Part shown: positions 1 to 9,288 of the stretch, piece after piece
How positions within the stretch are numbered: the stretch's first letter is position 1
How the letters are laid out: every line of letters starts with the position of its first letter
Program-made: the position numbers and the translations under genes
Notes under the pieces: generated by a model
Told to the model about the DNA's origin: nothing
The model's input: only the letters and a program-made list of their open reading frames with translations
The model's database searches: none
Origin: an uncultured Gammaproteobacteria bacterium
Lineage (GTDB): Bacteria; Pseudomonadota; Gammaproteobacteria; Steroidobacterales; UBA11654
DNA: 51,215 bases
NCBI GenBank assembly: GCA_902595845.1
Contig: CACJRN010000001.1
Location: 83,111-134,325 of the forward strand
Reading direction: 5' to 3'

Positions 1-2
1 TG

Positions 3-1181
3 AGGAAATCAGCCAAGATTTCTGTCGATGCGCATAAGCGAGTGTTTAAGAATTGTAAACCCGGCGTATTTGAGTACCAAATTGAGGCAGATATTATTCA
101 TGAATTCGGTAAACATGGCGCAGTACCTGCTTATACAAGTATTGTTGCCTCAGGAGACAATGCTTGCACTCTTCATTACATTAGCAATCGGGAAGAAATG
201 AAAGAAGGAGAACTCTTGTTAACAGATGCTGGTTGTGAACATGAAATGTATGCTGCTGATATTACTCGAACAATACCTATATCAGGCACATACAGCAAAG
301 AGCAAAAAGAGATTTATGAATTGGTTCTGAAAGTTCAAAAGACCGCGATTGACAGCGTTAAGCCGGGGCAAACTTTTGAAGGTTTACAATCAGAAGCCAT
401 CAGGGGGTTGACTCAAGGTCTTAAAAAACTTGGATTCAATATGAAGAAGCTGGGTATGGAACCCATCATTTGTGCGACCGTGGGCAAAGATTTCGGTGAT
501 TATCGAGCATGGATGGAGGCCAATGATATTTCTGTATCAGGCATCAAGGTGATTGATGACATGTATACAGCGCAATGTTTCATCACCACTGACCAAAAAA
601 ATAATCAGTTGACTTCATTTCACCCTGGGGCAATGGAAGAAGGGCACAACAATCCAATTCCTAATGCAGAAGGCATAGAAATGGTTATTCTTTCACCAGA
701 CGGGAAGGAGAGCACCATTTTGCATGCCAATGAGATGCATAACAAAGGCATTCCAATTATGTATGACCCTGGCCAAGGGCTTCCAATGTTTGATAAGTCA
801 GAAGTCTTAAACTTTATTGACCAGGCAGAGTGGATCATTTTGAATGAATATGAAGCAAACCTTCTTTCAGAGATCACGGGGCTCGAACAGAATCAGATCA
901 AAGAAAAGGTTGTAGCGATGATCGTTACCAAAGGTGGTCAAGGCTCAGATATTTATGTTGAAGATCAAGTGATTTCAATTGATCCCATATCTGTTGATAA
1001 TGAAGCAGACCCAACTGGCTGCGGCGATGCCTATCGAGCTGGGCTGATCTATGGAATGATCAATGATCTGGGCTGGGAAAAATCTGGAAAGCTTGGATCA
1101 ATCTTGGGTTCAATCAAAGTTCAATCTCATGGAACCCAGAATCACGTATTTGAGTTAGAAGCACTTCTTTCTAGATTATAA
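3..1181 (+). pseudogene. Chimeric ORF: truncated Xaa-Pro aminopeptidase joined to truncated PfkB-family adenosine kinase
   Basis: The frame is already open at the window's left edge, so the 5' end is missing; the first in-window start codon is GTG at 42. Residues up to about nucleotide 432 match the mid part of PepP (KPGVFEYQIEA, then LLTDAGCEHEMYAADITRT with the first metal-binding Asp residues). The later PepP motifs (HGTGH and the C-terminal Glu ligands) are absent. From about 435 the frame continues as an adenosine/ribokinase-type PfkB kinase, starting at FNMKKLGMEP, through YTAQCFITTD and ending with DPTGCGDAYRAG, which carries the catalytic Asp. The roughly 55 N-terminal kinase residues that contact substrate are missing. 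Neither half should be active. A deletion fusing two genes and an assembly or amplification join are both possible. The 3' end overlaps the convergent RND gene by 40 bp. Confidence 0.8.
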
Positions 1182-4100
1182 AGTCTTTTCCTAAGCTTTC
1201 TTTTCTCAGCAGAGGAGTAAATGATTGGTACGATCACCAATGTTAAGAATGTTGAACTGATCATTCCTCCCACAATCGCAATGGCCAGTGGTTGACTTAA
1301 TTCAACACCAGAACCAATTCCGAGAGCGGGCATCATCATGGCAAGTATTAATGTCAGTGATGTCATTAAAATGGGTCTGAGTCTCCTCGGGCATGCATTC
1401 AATAAGGCTTCATCAATTTCCAAGCCTTTTTGTCTTTCTTGGTTGGTTCGATCAATCAATAGGATCGAATTTTTTGCCACAAGTCCAGTCAGTAAAACAA
1501 GCCCGGTCATCGAAAATATATTAAGATCTGATCCAACTATCCAGATTCCAAATGTTCCTCCAATTACAGCTAGTGGCTGTGAGATCATCACGATCAATGG
1601 TTGTCTAAATGAGTTAAATTGACTGGCAAGAACCATATAAACCAAGATTAGGCCGGTAAGAAATGCAAAAAGCATCTGATTACTGGTTCTTTTAAACTCT
1701 TTTGCTCTAGCAAAGAAGCCGACTTCGTAGCCCACAGGAAGTGTTTCAGCTGCAGCATCTTCAATCAGCTGAATTGCATTACTCAATGATGTTGTGGGAT
1801 CACTATAGAAATATGCGCTGTACATTCTATCCAGCCTGGTTATTTCTGATGGACCAACTGTTTCTTTAAAGGTTGCTACTGTATCAAGTCGAACCAATTC
1901 TTTTGATGGTGTTCTAAGATAGATCTTGTCTAAATCATCAATGGACATATCATATTGACCCTTTAGCCTCACTTTATACCTTTCTCCATCACCAACCGCG
2001 TCATTGAAGCGAGCAACATCGATACCTCCTGCAAAGATATTCGCCGCCTCAGCAATCAGTCTTGTTGATAGACCCATTTCTGAAGCTAGTTCTCTTTTTA
2101 TTTCCAAGTTCACTTGGGGTAGATTTAATTCGATGCTTGAGTCAACATCTCCCAGTTCTGGTGTTTCAGCAAGCTTGCTGAGGAAAGCATTGATGGATTC
2201 ATTGAGGATATTAAGATCTGGTCCTGAAACTGTGAATTGCATAGCCTCACCTCTTGTCCCAGAGGCGAATGACATAGGTGCAGGAAATGCTTTGATTCCT
2301 GGAATCTTATTCAGTCTCTCTCTGAGTATGGGGATGATTTCATACTGTTTATATCCACGAACATTACTGGGTGTAAGCCTGACATAGACTACCCCAATAT
2401 TCACTGCCTGACTTTCAATACCAGAACCCATGATGGTGAAATAGGATTCAATGTCTTCATATTCCTCCAACAAGTTTTCTACCGCTGATAATCGATCATT
2501 TGTATAGTCAATGCCTGTTCCAACAGGTGTTTTAACGGTGATTGTAAATTGGCCTTCGTCTTCCTCAGGAAAAAACCCACCACTCAATTGGGTAAATCCG
2601 ACAAACGACAATAAAACAAAAAGACCGGCGTAAGATAAAACTTTTTTCTTTTCATTCAGTGACCACTCAATCATTTCTCGATAACGATTTTCAATGATGG
2701 TGAATCTCCGATTGAAGCCATCAAATACTTGGTTTGACTCTTTCTTGGTTTTTAGGAATTTTGAAGCAAGTGTAGGCGTGAGTGTCAAAGCCACAAAAGT
2801 TGAAACAAGGACTCCAGTAGAAACCACAACACCGAATGATCTAAAAAATCTTGCCGCAATTCCTTCCATAAAAAAAACAACAGTGAACAATGCCACCAAT
2901 ACAAGTGTGGATGAAACAATTGGTAAGAAAACCTCATTGGCACCAGTGATACTCGCTCTGATACGCTCTTCAGGCGTGTCTTCATTTAAATTCCTTTGTG
3001 CATTTTCAAGCACAACAATGGCATCATCTACAACAATCCCAATGAGCAAAAGCAATGCAAGCATGGTCATGGTATTAAGCGTGAGACCAAATGCATACAT
3101 AATGAAAATTGCACCAAAAAGTGAGACTGGTATGGTGATGCTCACAATGGCCATGCTTGAATAACTTCTTAGAAATAAGAGAACAATAAGCGATGCGATA
3201 ATGAATCCAACAAATATATTCTGTCCTAGCCCACTGATTAATTCATAAATGTAACTGCTGTCATCTGTTCCAATATCGAGCGTCATTCCAGCTGGCAATG
3301 TAGGCTCAATATCGGATTTAATTTTGGCTTTTACCTTCTCAATGATCTCGACCGTATTTTCTCCTCGGATTTTAGTTACACCAATACCGATTGATGGATC
3401 GCCATTAAACCGACCCATGCTCCTCAGATCTCTGACATCATCTTTTACCTCGGCAATGTCTTTTATCTTTATTGCACGATTTCGATCATAGGTGACAATG
3501 ATGTCCTCGATTTCTTCAACATTATGTGATTCAAGATCAAGCTTTAATAAATCCTCTTTACTGTTATCAATTAAAAAACCACCAGGTAGTTTGATGTGCT
3601 CATTTCTGAACGCCATAATAATATCTTGGACAGTAATGCCAAAAGCGCTCATTCGGTCGAAGTCTAGATTGACTCGGATATTCCTCTCTTGCTCTCCCCC
3701 AATAACAATACTTCCTACACCATCAATGGTTTCTAGCTTTCTTTTGAGAACATTTTTTGCATAAACACTTAAATCTTGAAGTGTGCGATTACCTCTTAAA
3801 GCCAGCCAGATAATGGGTATTTCACCGGTTTCTATTTTGCTGATGATTGGTGTTTCAGCTTCATCGGGTAATTGAGAATTGATTTGTCCTACTTTTGATT
3901 GGACTTCGTTGAAGGCAATATCGAGGTCTTTTTCTAAAAGAAATTGTATAAAAACATTAGATACACCTGGGGCTGATCTCGATCGAACATCATCAATTCC
4001 AGGTATGCTATTTACTGCACCCTCAATGATATTTGTGACGCTCGAATCAACTACATCAGGATTGGCACCTGGCAAAACTGTTGTGACTGAAATCAGTGAA

Positions 4101-4225
4101 AAATCTATATCAGGAGAACGATCTATCGAGATTCGATTAACCGATATTAAACCGAATAGAACAATGACCAAGTTGATCATTACGGCGAAAACAAAGCGTC
4201 TAACAGATACCTCAGGCAAGCTCAT
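1142..4225 (-). CDS. RND efflux pump permease (HAE1/AcrB family)
   Basis: Inner-membrane proton-driven efflux transporter, 1,027 aa, the full family length. It has the two-fold RND layout: TM1 (residues about 11-30), a large periplasmic loop, TM2-6 (about 335-500), a second loop and TM8-12 near the C-terminus. The TM4 motif GIVVDDAIVVLEN places the adjacent Asp pair at residues 400-401, equivalent to the AcrB proton-relay aspartates D407/D408. It starts one base after the adaptor gene stop and is third in a tetR-adaptor-permease operon. No outer-membrane TolC-like gene is present, so the pump probably borrows one. The substrate cannot be told from sequence; hydrophobic toxic compounds are typical of the family. 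Confidence 0.93.
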   Translation of the reverse strand: MSLPEVSVRRFVFAVMINLVIVLFGLISVNRISIDRSPDIDFSLISVTTVLPGANPDVVDSSVTNIIEGAVNSIPGIDDVRSRSAPGVSNVFIQFLLEKDLDIAFNEVQSKVGQINSQLPDEAETPIISKIETGEIPIIWLALRGNRTLQDLSVYAKNVLKRKLETIDGVGSIVIGGEQERNIRVNLDFDRMSAFGITVQDIIMAFRNEHIKLPGGFLIDNSKEDLLKLDLESHNVEEIEDIIVTYDRNRAIKIKDIAEVKDDVRDLRSMGRFNGDPSIGIGVTKIRGENTVEIIEKVKAKIKSDIEPTLPAGMTLDIGTDDSSYIYELISGLGQNIFVGFIIASLIVLLFLRSYSSMAIVSITIPVSLFGAIFIMYAFGLTLNTMTMLALLLLIGIVVDDAIVVLENAQRNLNEDTPEERIRASITGANEVFLPIVSSTLVLVALFTVVFFMEGIAARFFRSFGVVVSTGVLVSTFVALTLTPTLASKFLKTKKESNQVFDGFNRRFTIIENRYREMIEWSLNEKKKVLSYAGLFVLLSFVGFTQLSGGFFPEEDEGQFTITVKTPVGTGIDYTNDRLSAVENLLEEYEDIESYFTIMGSGIESQAVNIGVVYVRLTPSNVRGYKQYEIIPILRERLNKIPGIKAFPAPMSFASGTRGEAMQFTVSGPDLNILNESINAFLSKLAETPELGDVDSSIELNLPQVNLEIKRELASEMGLSTRLIAEAANIFAGGIDVARFNDAVGDGERYKVRLKGQYDMSIDDLDKIYLRTPSKELVRLDTVATFKETVGPSEITRLDRMYSAYFYSDPTTSLSNAIQLIEDAAAETLPVGYEVGFFARAKEFKRTSNQMLFAFLTGLILVYMVLASQFNSFRQPLIVMISQPLAVIGGTFGIWIVGSDLNIFSMTGLVLLTGLVAKNSILLIDRTNQERQKGLEIDEALLNACPRRLRPILMTSLTLILAMMMPALGIGSGVELSQPLAIAIVGGMISSTFLTLVIVPIIYSSAEKRKLRKRLYNLERSASNSNT

Positions 4226-4226
4226 A

Positions 4227-5273
4227 TTAATTTATGATTTCAATGATTGAGGAGTCAGTAAGAAAGCCAGCACCATCTTTAACAATTTCATCTTCTATTG
4301 CGATGCCTTCTAATATTTGAATATACCCTTCTTGTCGGAGTCCAGTTCTAACTGGTGTTTCTTTGACTTTATCTCCATTCACAACATAGATGACTTCACC
4401 AACGGATCTTCTCACCACACTGATTTGTGGAACAACAATCGCATTCTCAAATTTTGAGAAAATAACCGTTGCTCTTGAGCTGGCTCCAGGCAGCCATGTA
4501 CCTGGATTTTCAAAATTAATGATTGTCGTCAATGATTTATTTCGAGCATCAATATTTGGCTTAATGTCACTGATTTTTGATACAACAACCTCGTTTGGAT
4601 TGGTTGGGGAGGTGATGCGAACCTCCAGTCCTTTTTTTAACTTGGGGCTCAAGTATTCAGGGAATGACAGATCAACTTTCAAGTTTTTTGTGTCTACGAG
4701 TTCATATACAACCATTCCGGGCTGAACATAGTCACCCGCGTCAATATACTTAGTGGCAACCTCTGAATCAATCGGTGCTTTTATATTGGTTTCTTCAATC
4801 AGTCTCTTGGCATTTAGAAGTTGAGCATCTGCTGCATTCATTTGTTCTTTGAGCGCATTGAACTCCGCCCTGGTTCTATCCATCATTTCCTCAGAAACAA
4901 GATTGTCTTTAAACAGTTTTTCAGCTCTTTGAAGATCAAGTTGCTGGTTCACAAGAAGCGCACTGAGTCTTGCAATCTCTGCTTTTGCTTGAGAAAACTG
5001 GAGATTATATTTCTCCGAGTCAATTCTTGCCAAAATATCTCCAGCTTTTACTTCATCTCCAACATCGGCTATGATCTCAACCACACGTCCAGATACTTCC
5101 ACTGCCAAGCTTGGAGAAGATTTGCTGTAAATAAGGCCCATTAAATCTTCTTCCTCATTCAATTCTTGAGTACTTGGATAGGTCGTGCTGACAACGATCT
5201 GTGAGTTTGTACCAATTGCGAATAGAGCAAATGGCAAAATAATCGGAATGATTCTCTTTTGCAGACTAGTCAT
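4227..5273 (-). CDS. RND efflux periplasmic adaptor subunit (membrane fusion protein, HlyD/AcrA type)
   Basis: 348-aa adaptor linking the RND permease to an outer-membrane channel. It has an N-terminal hydrophobic signal or anchor (residues about 8-25), then the lipoyl half-motif VSGRVVEIIADVGDEVKAGD, a coiled-coil hairpin (about 95-160, rich in A/E/K/L), the second lipoyl half (IKAPIDSEVATKYIDAGDYV) and beta-barrel and membrane-proximal domains. No lipobox Cys is evident after the signal, so anchoring is probably by the uncleaved helix. The ATG follows a GGAG ribosome-binding site and overlaps the tetR end by 8 nt, indicating translational coupling. It is almost contiguous with the permease gene. 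Confidence 0.92.
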   Translation of the reverse strand: MTSLQKRIIPIILPFALFAIGTNSQIVVSTTYPSTQELNEEEDLMGLIYSKSSPSLAVEVSGRVVEIIADVGDEVKAGDILARIDSEKYNLQFSQAKAEIARLSALLVNQQLDLQRAEKLFKDNLVSEEMMDRTRAEFNALKEQMNAADAQLLNAKRLIEETNIKAPIDSEVATKYIDAGDYVQPGMVVYELVDTKNLKVDLSFPEYLSPKLKKGLEVRITSPTNPNEVVVSKISDIKPNIDARNKSLTTIINFENPGTWLPGASSRATVIFSKFENAIVVPQISVVRRSVGEVIYVVNGDKVKETPVRTGLRQEGYIQILEGIAIEDEIVKDGAGFLTDSSIIEIIN

Positions 5274-5862
5274 TTCGTTTTACTCCTCGAAGAAGATTAG
5301 CTGTCAGAGTTTTAGAGAAGTTTTTATTTGATGATGGACCGAGACCTTCAAATACGGAATCGAATAAGTTCTGGTGTGTGATATAAGTTAAATTTGGAGA
5401 CAGCAATTGATAAGCAAGCAACCTGCTGTCAGTCCCTTCAATGATCTCTCCAGTATTTTTTGCTTGATCTATCAGATCAACGATCTGAGATAAATTTTGT
5501 TCCATCAGTCCCACACTGGGCATCGCCCGAGAGGAGAGACCAAGATCAGAGAATTCTCTTGCTAGAAGCTTATACTTCATTGGATCTTTAAGCATTTGAT
5601 CCAGGTGCTCATTGATAAAAAACTCAATTTTTTCAATGTATGTTCCGGTGATCTCTTTCGTTTTTTCTAAAATATTTTGAGTGTTTTTCTGTGCTCTTAT
5701 AAGAATCTGCATGTAGAGATCTTCTTTGGAGGAGAAGTGATGATAAAGGTTTGCCTTACTCATATTACAAGCCTTGGCAATATTGGTCATTGAGACCGAA
5801 CCAAAGCCTGAGTCAGCAAAGAGTTTTTCGGCCTTATTTAATATGATTTCAGTGCTTTCCAT
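5266..5862 (-). CDS. TetR/AcrR-family transcriptional repressor of the RND operon
   Basis: 198-aa regulator with the N-terminal TetR helix-turn-helix (SMTNIAKACNMSKANLYHHF, residues about 24-43) and a variable ligand-binding C-terminal domain. It is first in the operon and overlaps the adaptor gene. A near-perfect 22-bp dyad sits 9 bp upstream of its ATG and overlaps the -10 element of the promoter I read there. Autorepression of the whole tetR-adaptor-permease operon, relieved by a pump substrate, is therefore the likely mode. The ligand is unknown. Confidence 0.93.
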   Translation of the reverse strand: MESTEIILNKAEKLFADSGFGSVSMTNIAKACNMSKANLYHHFSSKEDLYMQILIRAQKNTQNILEKTKEITGTYIEKIEFFINEHLDQMLKDPMKYKLLAREFSDLGLSSRAMPSVGLMEQNLSQIVDLIDQAKNTGEIIEGTDSRLLAYQLLSPNLTYITHQNLFDSVFEGLGPSSNKNFSKTLTANLLRGVKRND

Positions 5863-5870
5863 GATTCTAT

Positions 5871-5918
5871 ACTTACCGATCGGTCGGTCAGTATATAGAC
5901 TAAAAAAAAGTTTTACAA
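5871..5918 (-). promoter_or_regulatory. Promoter and TetR operator of the RND operon
   Basis: Reading leftward, a -35 TTGTAA (5918-5913), a 17-bp spacer and a -10 TATACT (5895-5890) are followed by the dyad ACTTACCGATCGGTCGGT..AGT (5871-5892). Eighteen of the 22 dyad positions are symmetric, and the GACCG/CGGTC core is typical of AcrR/TetR operators. The operator overlaps the -10 element, so bound repressor would block RNA polymerase. The -35 lies just downstream (rightward on the map) of the stop of the same-strand DUF3108 gene's coding frame end at 5921. Confidence 0.75.
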
Positions 5919-5920
5919 GA

Positions 5921-6631
5921 TTATCTGGTCAACTGAACCAGATTGGCTTCAAAATTGACCTTATTGCCTTCAGTTTGTTCAAGCTTTACAGGTATAAAGT
6001 CTAATTCAGGTGCAAGCCAGAAGGTATTTATACGCTCTGAATTCTTTGATCGATGAGAGACTTCAATAACTTCATATGAGCCAAAAGGAACAGAAATCTT
6101 TTTTCCTGAATTGGTTGAAGTGATATTAATTTCTTTAATCTCATCTTTATCAATTATTAAATACGTGTCTTTCAGATTATTTCTTTGTTTTTGATGCATG
6201 ATTTCTATTTGCAGAAGTATCCTCGTCAGGGTGCGTCTGTCTATATCAAAATCAATGACTCGATCTTTGTAGAAACCCTTGATCACATTTTTATCCCAAT
6301 CGAAATCAACCTCAGATTCTCTAGGGTTTCGTCTGATAGTATCGTTAAGACGATAATTGATTGATCTTATCTCATCATTGATGATCTCGAATTCACTTGA
6401 TTCATTGATCGATCCATTTGCAATGAGTTTCCAGAAGCCTGTGGGCTCTGTTTTTAGGGTGTAAGTATAGGTTCCATTGTTATTTTCTAATTTTGCTCTC
6501 AATGTTCCATCTGCTTGCATGAGCTTTACTGAATAGACAGCTTCATAATCAGCAGGCACTGCATTTAAATCTCCAATATAGAAAATAATGCTAGCAAGAA
6601 TGAAAATACGATACTTTATTGTGGTCTTCAT
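5921..6631 (-). CDS. DUF3108 domain periplasmic protein
   Basis: 236 aa from the ATG at 6631, chosen because MKTTIKYRIFILASIIFY begins a clear signal peptide ending near LNAVPA. An in-frame ATG 18 bases upstream (6649) is possible but adds a non-signal prefix. The mature part starts DYEAVYSVKLMQADGTLRAKL and has the beta-rich pattern of the DUF3108 family, exported proteins of unknown function in Gram-negative bacteria. The family is often found with cell-envelope genes. It is divergent from the CIA30-like gene and its 3' end abuts the RND operon promoter. The role is unknown. Confidence 0.8.
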   Translation of the reverse strand: MKTTIKYRIFILASIIFYIGDLNAVPADYEAVYSVKLMQADGTLRAKLENNNGTYTYTLKTEPTGFWKLIANGSINESSEFEIINDEIRSINYRLNDTIRRNPRESEVDFDWDKNVIKGFYKDRVIDFDIDRRTLTRILLQIEIMHQKQRNNLKDTYLIIDKDEIKEINITSTNSGKKISVPFGSYEVIEVSHRSKNSERINTFWLAPELDFIPVKLEQTEGNKVNFEANLVQLTR

Positions 6632-6714
6632 TTCTTTTTTATAACACATTAATGATTAATAAAAATGAAGTTAATTTGAAAATCTATGTCGGGGGATTAG
6701 ACGAAAATTTGGCT

Positions 6715-7254
6715 ATGAAAATGTTTTTTTTAATATTTATACTTCTTTTTATGAATGAACAAACAGATGCATATATTATCGATGATCTCAGCAATCCCGA
6801 TGATCGAAACTGGGTTTATTTCACTGACACAGTCATGGGGGGAGTTTCAAAAGGTAACTTGGAGTATCTTCAAGACAAGGACTTGAGTTACTATCGTCTC
6901 ACAGGATTTGTAAGCAAAGAGAACAACGGCGGTTTCATTCAGTTTGCAACTGGGATTTCAGGTATCCCTCAGAAGAAATATCAAGGCATTCGGATAAAAG
7001 TCAGAGGAAACAATGAAAATTATGAACTTCATATCAGGACTCGCCTGACCCCAGCGCCTTGGCAGTATTATTCATATCAGTTTTTTGCCTCTGATGACTG
7101 GCAAACAATAGACTTACCGTTGGATAGTTTCATCAAATCAAACTTTTATCAGCCCAAATCATTCAATGCTTCCAACATCAAATCGATCGGAATTGTAGCG
7201 ATCGGAAAAGAATATGATGCGCAGATCGATTTGGCCAGGATTGAGCTCTATTGA
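6715..7254 (+). CDS. CIA30-like (NDUFAF1-type) carbohydrate-binding-fold protein, exported
   Basis: 179 aa from the ATG at 6715, where MKMFFLIFILLFMNEQTDA forms a signal peptide; upstream in-frame starts (6619, 6652) would bury it. The signature WVYFTDTVMGGVSKGNLEY matches the CIA30 family's D-x-VMGGVS-x-G motif, and a jelly-roll pattern follows (GIRIKVRGNNENYELHIRTR, then QTIDLPLDSF). Mitochondrial relatives help complex I assembly. Bacterial exported versions have no firm role and may simply bind ligands or proteins. A GGGGG run lies about 20 nt upstream, but the ribosome-binding site is not convincing. Confidence 0.78.
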   Translation: MKMFFLIFILLFMNEQTDAYIIDDLSNPDDRNWVYFTDTVMGGVSKGNLEYLQDKDLSYYRLTGFVSKENNGGFIQFATGISGIPQKKYQGIRIKVRGNNENYELHIRTRLTPAPWQYYSYQFFASDDWQTIDLPLDSFIKSNFYQPKSFNASNIKSIGIVAIGKEYDAQIDLARIELY

Positions 7255-7264
7255 TATCGATAAA

Positions 7265-7296
7265 GGCTAATATATTAGCCGATAACAGCGTATAAT
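7265..7296 (+). promoter_or_regulatory. Perfect 16-bp palindrome next to a TATAAT -10 before the first S9 peptidase
   Basis: GGCTAATATATTAGCC (7265-7280) is an exact palindrome. It lies 10 bp before TATAAT (7291-7296), a perfect -10 element for the peptidase gene starting at 7335. No good -35 hexamer exists at 16-18 bp spacing; the palindrome occupies that place. This suggests a regulator-dependent or regulator-blocked promoter. The palindrome has no following T-run, so it is unlikely to be a terminator for the CIA30-like gene. Confidence 0.5.
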
Positions 7297-7334
7297 CTTA
7301 CACCCACTATGAATCTAAAATAGGGTGATTTTGT

Positions 7335-9275
7335 ATGAGGAAATCTGTTCATTTAATGTTATGCACATTATTGTTTTCTTCGGTATTTGCTTTTGCAGAT
7401 GACAGGACAGAAAACAATGGCAATCTAATTCTCAAGAATATTCCACTGATCCCTGAAAGCATTCAGCAAGATCTCACGCAATATCAGAATGTTCGATCTG
7501 CTCCTTTTAGAGGATTCAATCGAGAAGGCGATGAGATATTCATCACAACTCGCTTTGGAAATGTGAGCCAATTGCATAGAGTGAGAAAACAAGGTGGAGC
7601 AAGAGAGCAGATTACGTTCTTTGATGAACCAATTGGATCAATTTCTAGGAAGCCGGGAGGCAAATCGATTGCATTTACAATGGATGCGGGCGGAACAGAA
7701 AATAATCAGATCTTCCTCTTAGATACAAAGGACGGCTCTTCAGTCATGCTCACAGATGGCAAATCAAGAAATGGCGGACCATTGTGGGAGAAAAATGGCT
7801 CCAGAATCACATATCAGAGTACCCGCCGAAACGGACGATCCAATGATGTATGGATGATGGATTCCAAAGATTCAAATTCGGCTGAGATGATTTTGGAATC
7901 TCCAGATGGCAGTTGGTGGGGGCCAAGCGATTGGTCGAAGGACGGCAAAAAGATATTGATTCAGAATTATATATCGATCACGAATGCAAAAGCTTACATA
8001 TTGGATGTTGAGTCCAAAAAGAAAGAGATGATTCTCGGATCAAATGAGATTGAATCATACAATGCAATCCTCTCTTTTGATCGATCACAGAACGGCGTAT
8101 TCTTCTTGACCAATGAGTATGGTGAATTCAATCAATTGGCTCACAAAGATCTGAAAACAAATGAAATCAATGTTTTGACGAAGGATATAGCATGGGATAT
8201 TGATGGTTTTGCTATTTCCTCTGATTATAAGAGGGCTGCTTTTACTGCGAATGAGGGCGGCATGAGTTCTTTGTATCTCATGGATACCGCATCGATGAAA
8301 TACAGAAAAGTCAAAAGCATACCTATCGGTCTGGTCGGCGGTTTTGAGTTCAGTGAAGATGGGTCAAAATTGGGTTTAACCATCAACAGCTATCAAACCC
8401 CGTCTGATAGTTATGTTCTTGATCTGAGGAACAATCCACTGCTGTATGGTGATTTAAATCGATGGACTGTTTCTGAGATTGGTGGTTTGGATGTTTCTGA
8501 ATTTGTCGAGCCAAAACTCATTTCATATAAAAGCTTTGATGGAAGGATGATACCTGCTTTTATTTATGCGAAAGAGTGTAGAGAACCTCAACCCGTGATC
8601 ATATCTATTCATGGCGGCCCTGAGTCGCAATCCAGACCTTCTTTTAGTCAAAGGATACAATTGTGGTCCAAAAGACTGGGTGCTGCAGTGATCACGCCGA
8701 ATGTGAGAGGCAGTGATGGCTATGGGAAGAGTTATTTGGGTCTGGACAATGGTTTTCTGAGAGAGGATTCTGTTAGAGATATCGGTGCACTTCTGGATTG
8801 GATAGAGGGTCAACCCTGTCTTGATTCTAAAAGAGTTGCAGTCATCGGAGGATCTTATGGAGGTTACATGGTTCTTGCAAGCGCGACACACTATTCTGAT
8901 CGCTTGAAAGCTGCGGTTGATATTGTCGGCATTTCCAATTTTGTTACGTTTTTAGAAAACACCGAAGACTACAGAAGAGACTTAAGACGAGTAGAGTATG
9001 GAGATGAGAGAGATCCTGAAATGAGGGCATTTCTGGAATCGATCAGTCCAAACAATAATATTGAGGAAATCAACGTCCCAATACTTGTCGTTCAGGGTGA
9101 AAATGACCCTAGGGTTCCAGTGACAGAATCAGAACAAGTCGTGAAATCCCTTGAAGAAAATGAAAAAACTGTATGGTATATGAATGCATTAAATGAAGGG
9201 CATGGATTCAGAAAAAAAGAAAACAGAGACATCTATGAGCAAACCGTTATTTTATTTTTTGAAAAATATCTCTAG
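7335..9275 (+). CDS. S9 family serine peptidase (acylaminoacyl-peptidase/DPP4-like), exported
   Basis: 646-aa secreted peptidase acting on short peptides in the periplasm or outside. The signal peptide is MRKSVHLMLCTLLFSSVFAFA. Residues about 60-390 form WD40/TolB-like beta-propeller repeats (for example SWWGPSDWSKDGKKILI). The C-terminal alpha/beta-hydrolase domain carries the triad Ser507 (GGSYGGYM), Asp591 (GENDPRVPV) and His623 (NEGHGF). An AGGGTG ribosome-binding site lies 8 nt before the ATG. Its stop overlaps the ribosome-binding site of the next gene, a second S9 peptidase, so the two are co-transcribed. This fits a peptide-scavenging lifestyle. Confidence 0.93.
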   Translation: MRKSVHLMLCTLLFSSVFAFADDRTENNGNLILKNIPLIPESIQQDLTQYQNVRSAPFRGFNREGDEIFITTRFGNVSQLHRVRKQGGAREQITFFDEPIGSISRKPGGKSIAFTMDAGGTENNQIFLLDTKDGSSVMLTDGKSRNGGPLWEKNGSRITYQSTRRNGRSNDVWMMDSKDSNSAEMILESPDGSWWGPSDWSKDGKKILIQNYISITNAKAYILDVESKKKEMILGSNEIESYNAILSFDRSQNGVFFLTNEYGEFNQLAHKDLKTNEINVLTKDIAWDIDGFAISSDYKRAAFTANEGGMSSLYLMDTASMKYRKVKSIPIGLVGGFEFSEDGSKLGLTINSYQTPSDSYVLDLRNNPLLYGDLNRWTVSEIGGLDVSEFVEPKLISYKSFDGRMIPAFIYAKECREPQPVIISIHGGPESQSRPSFSQRIQLWSKRLGAAVITPNVRGSDGYGKSYLGLDNGFLREDSVRDIGALLDWIEGQPCLDSKRVAVIGGSYGGYMVLASATHYSDRLKAAVDIVGISNFVTFLENTEDYRRDLRRVEYGDERDPEMRAFLESISPNNNIEEINVPILVVQGENDPRVPVTESEQVVKSLEENEKTVWYMNALNEGHGFRKKENRDIYEQTVILFFEKYL

Positions 9276-9288
9276 AGAGGTGATTGAA

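Noticed and set aside
3-1181. Natural bifunctional aminopeptidase-kinase fusion
   Set aside because: Each half lacks essential catalytic or binding parts, and the switch occurs inside both domains rather than between them.
2004-2387. Open frames on the plus strand within the RND permease gene
   Set aside because: Antisense shadows of a well-supported 1,027-aa gene.
9193-9288. N-terminal extension of the prolyl oligopeptidase
   Set aside because: It overlaps the previous gene in another frame; the signal peptide and ribosome-binding site both point to the ATG at 9289.
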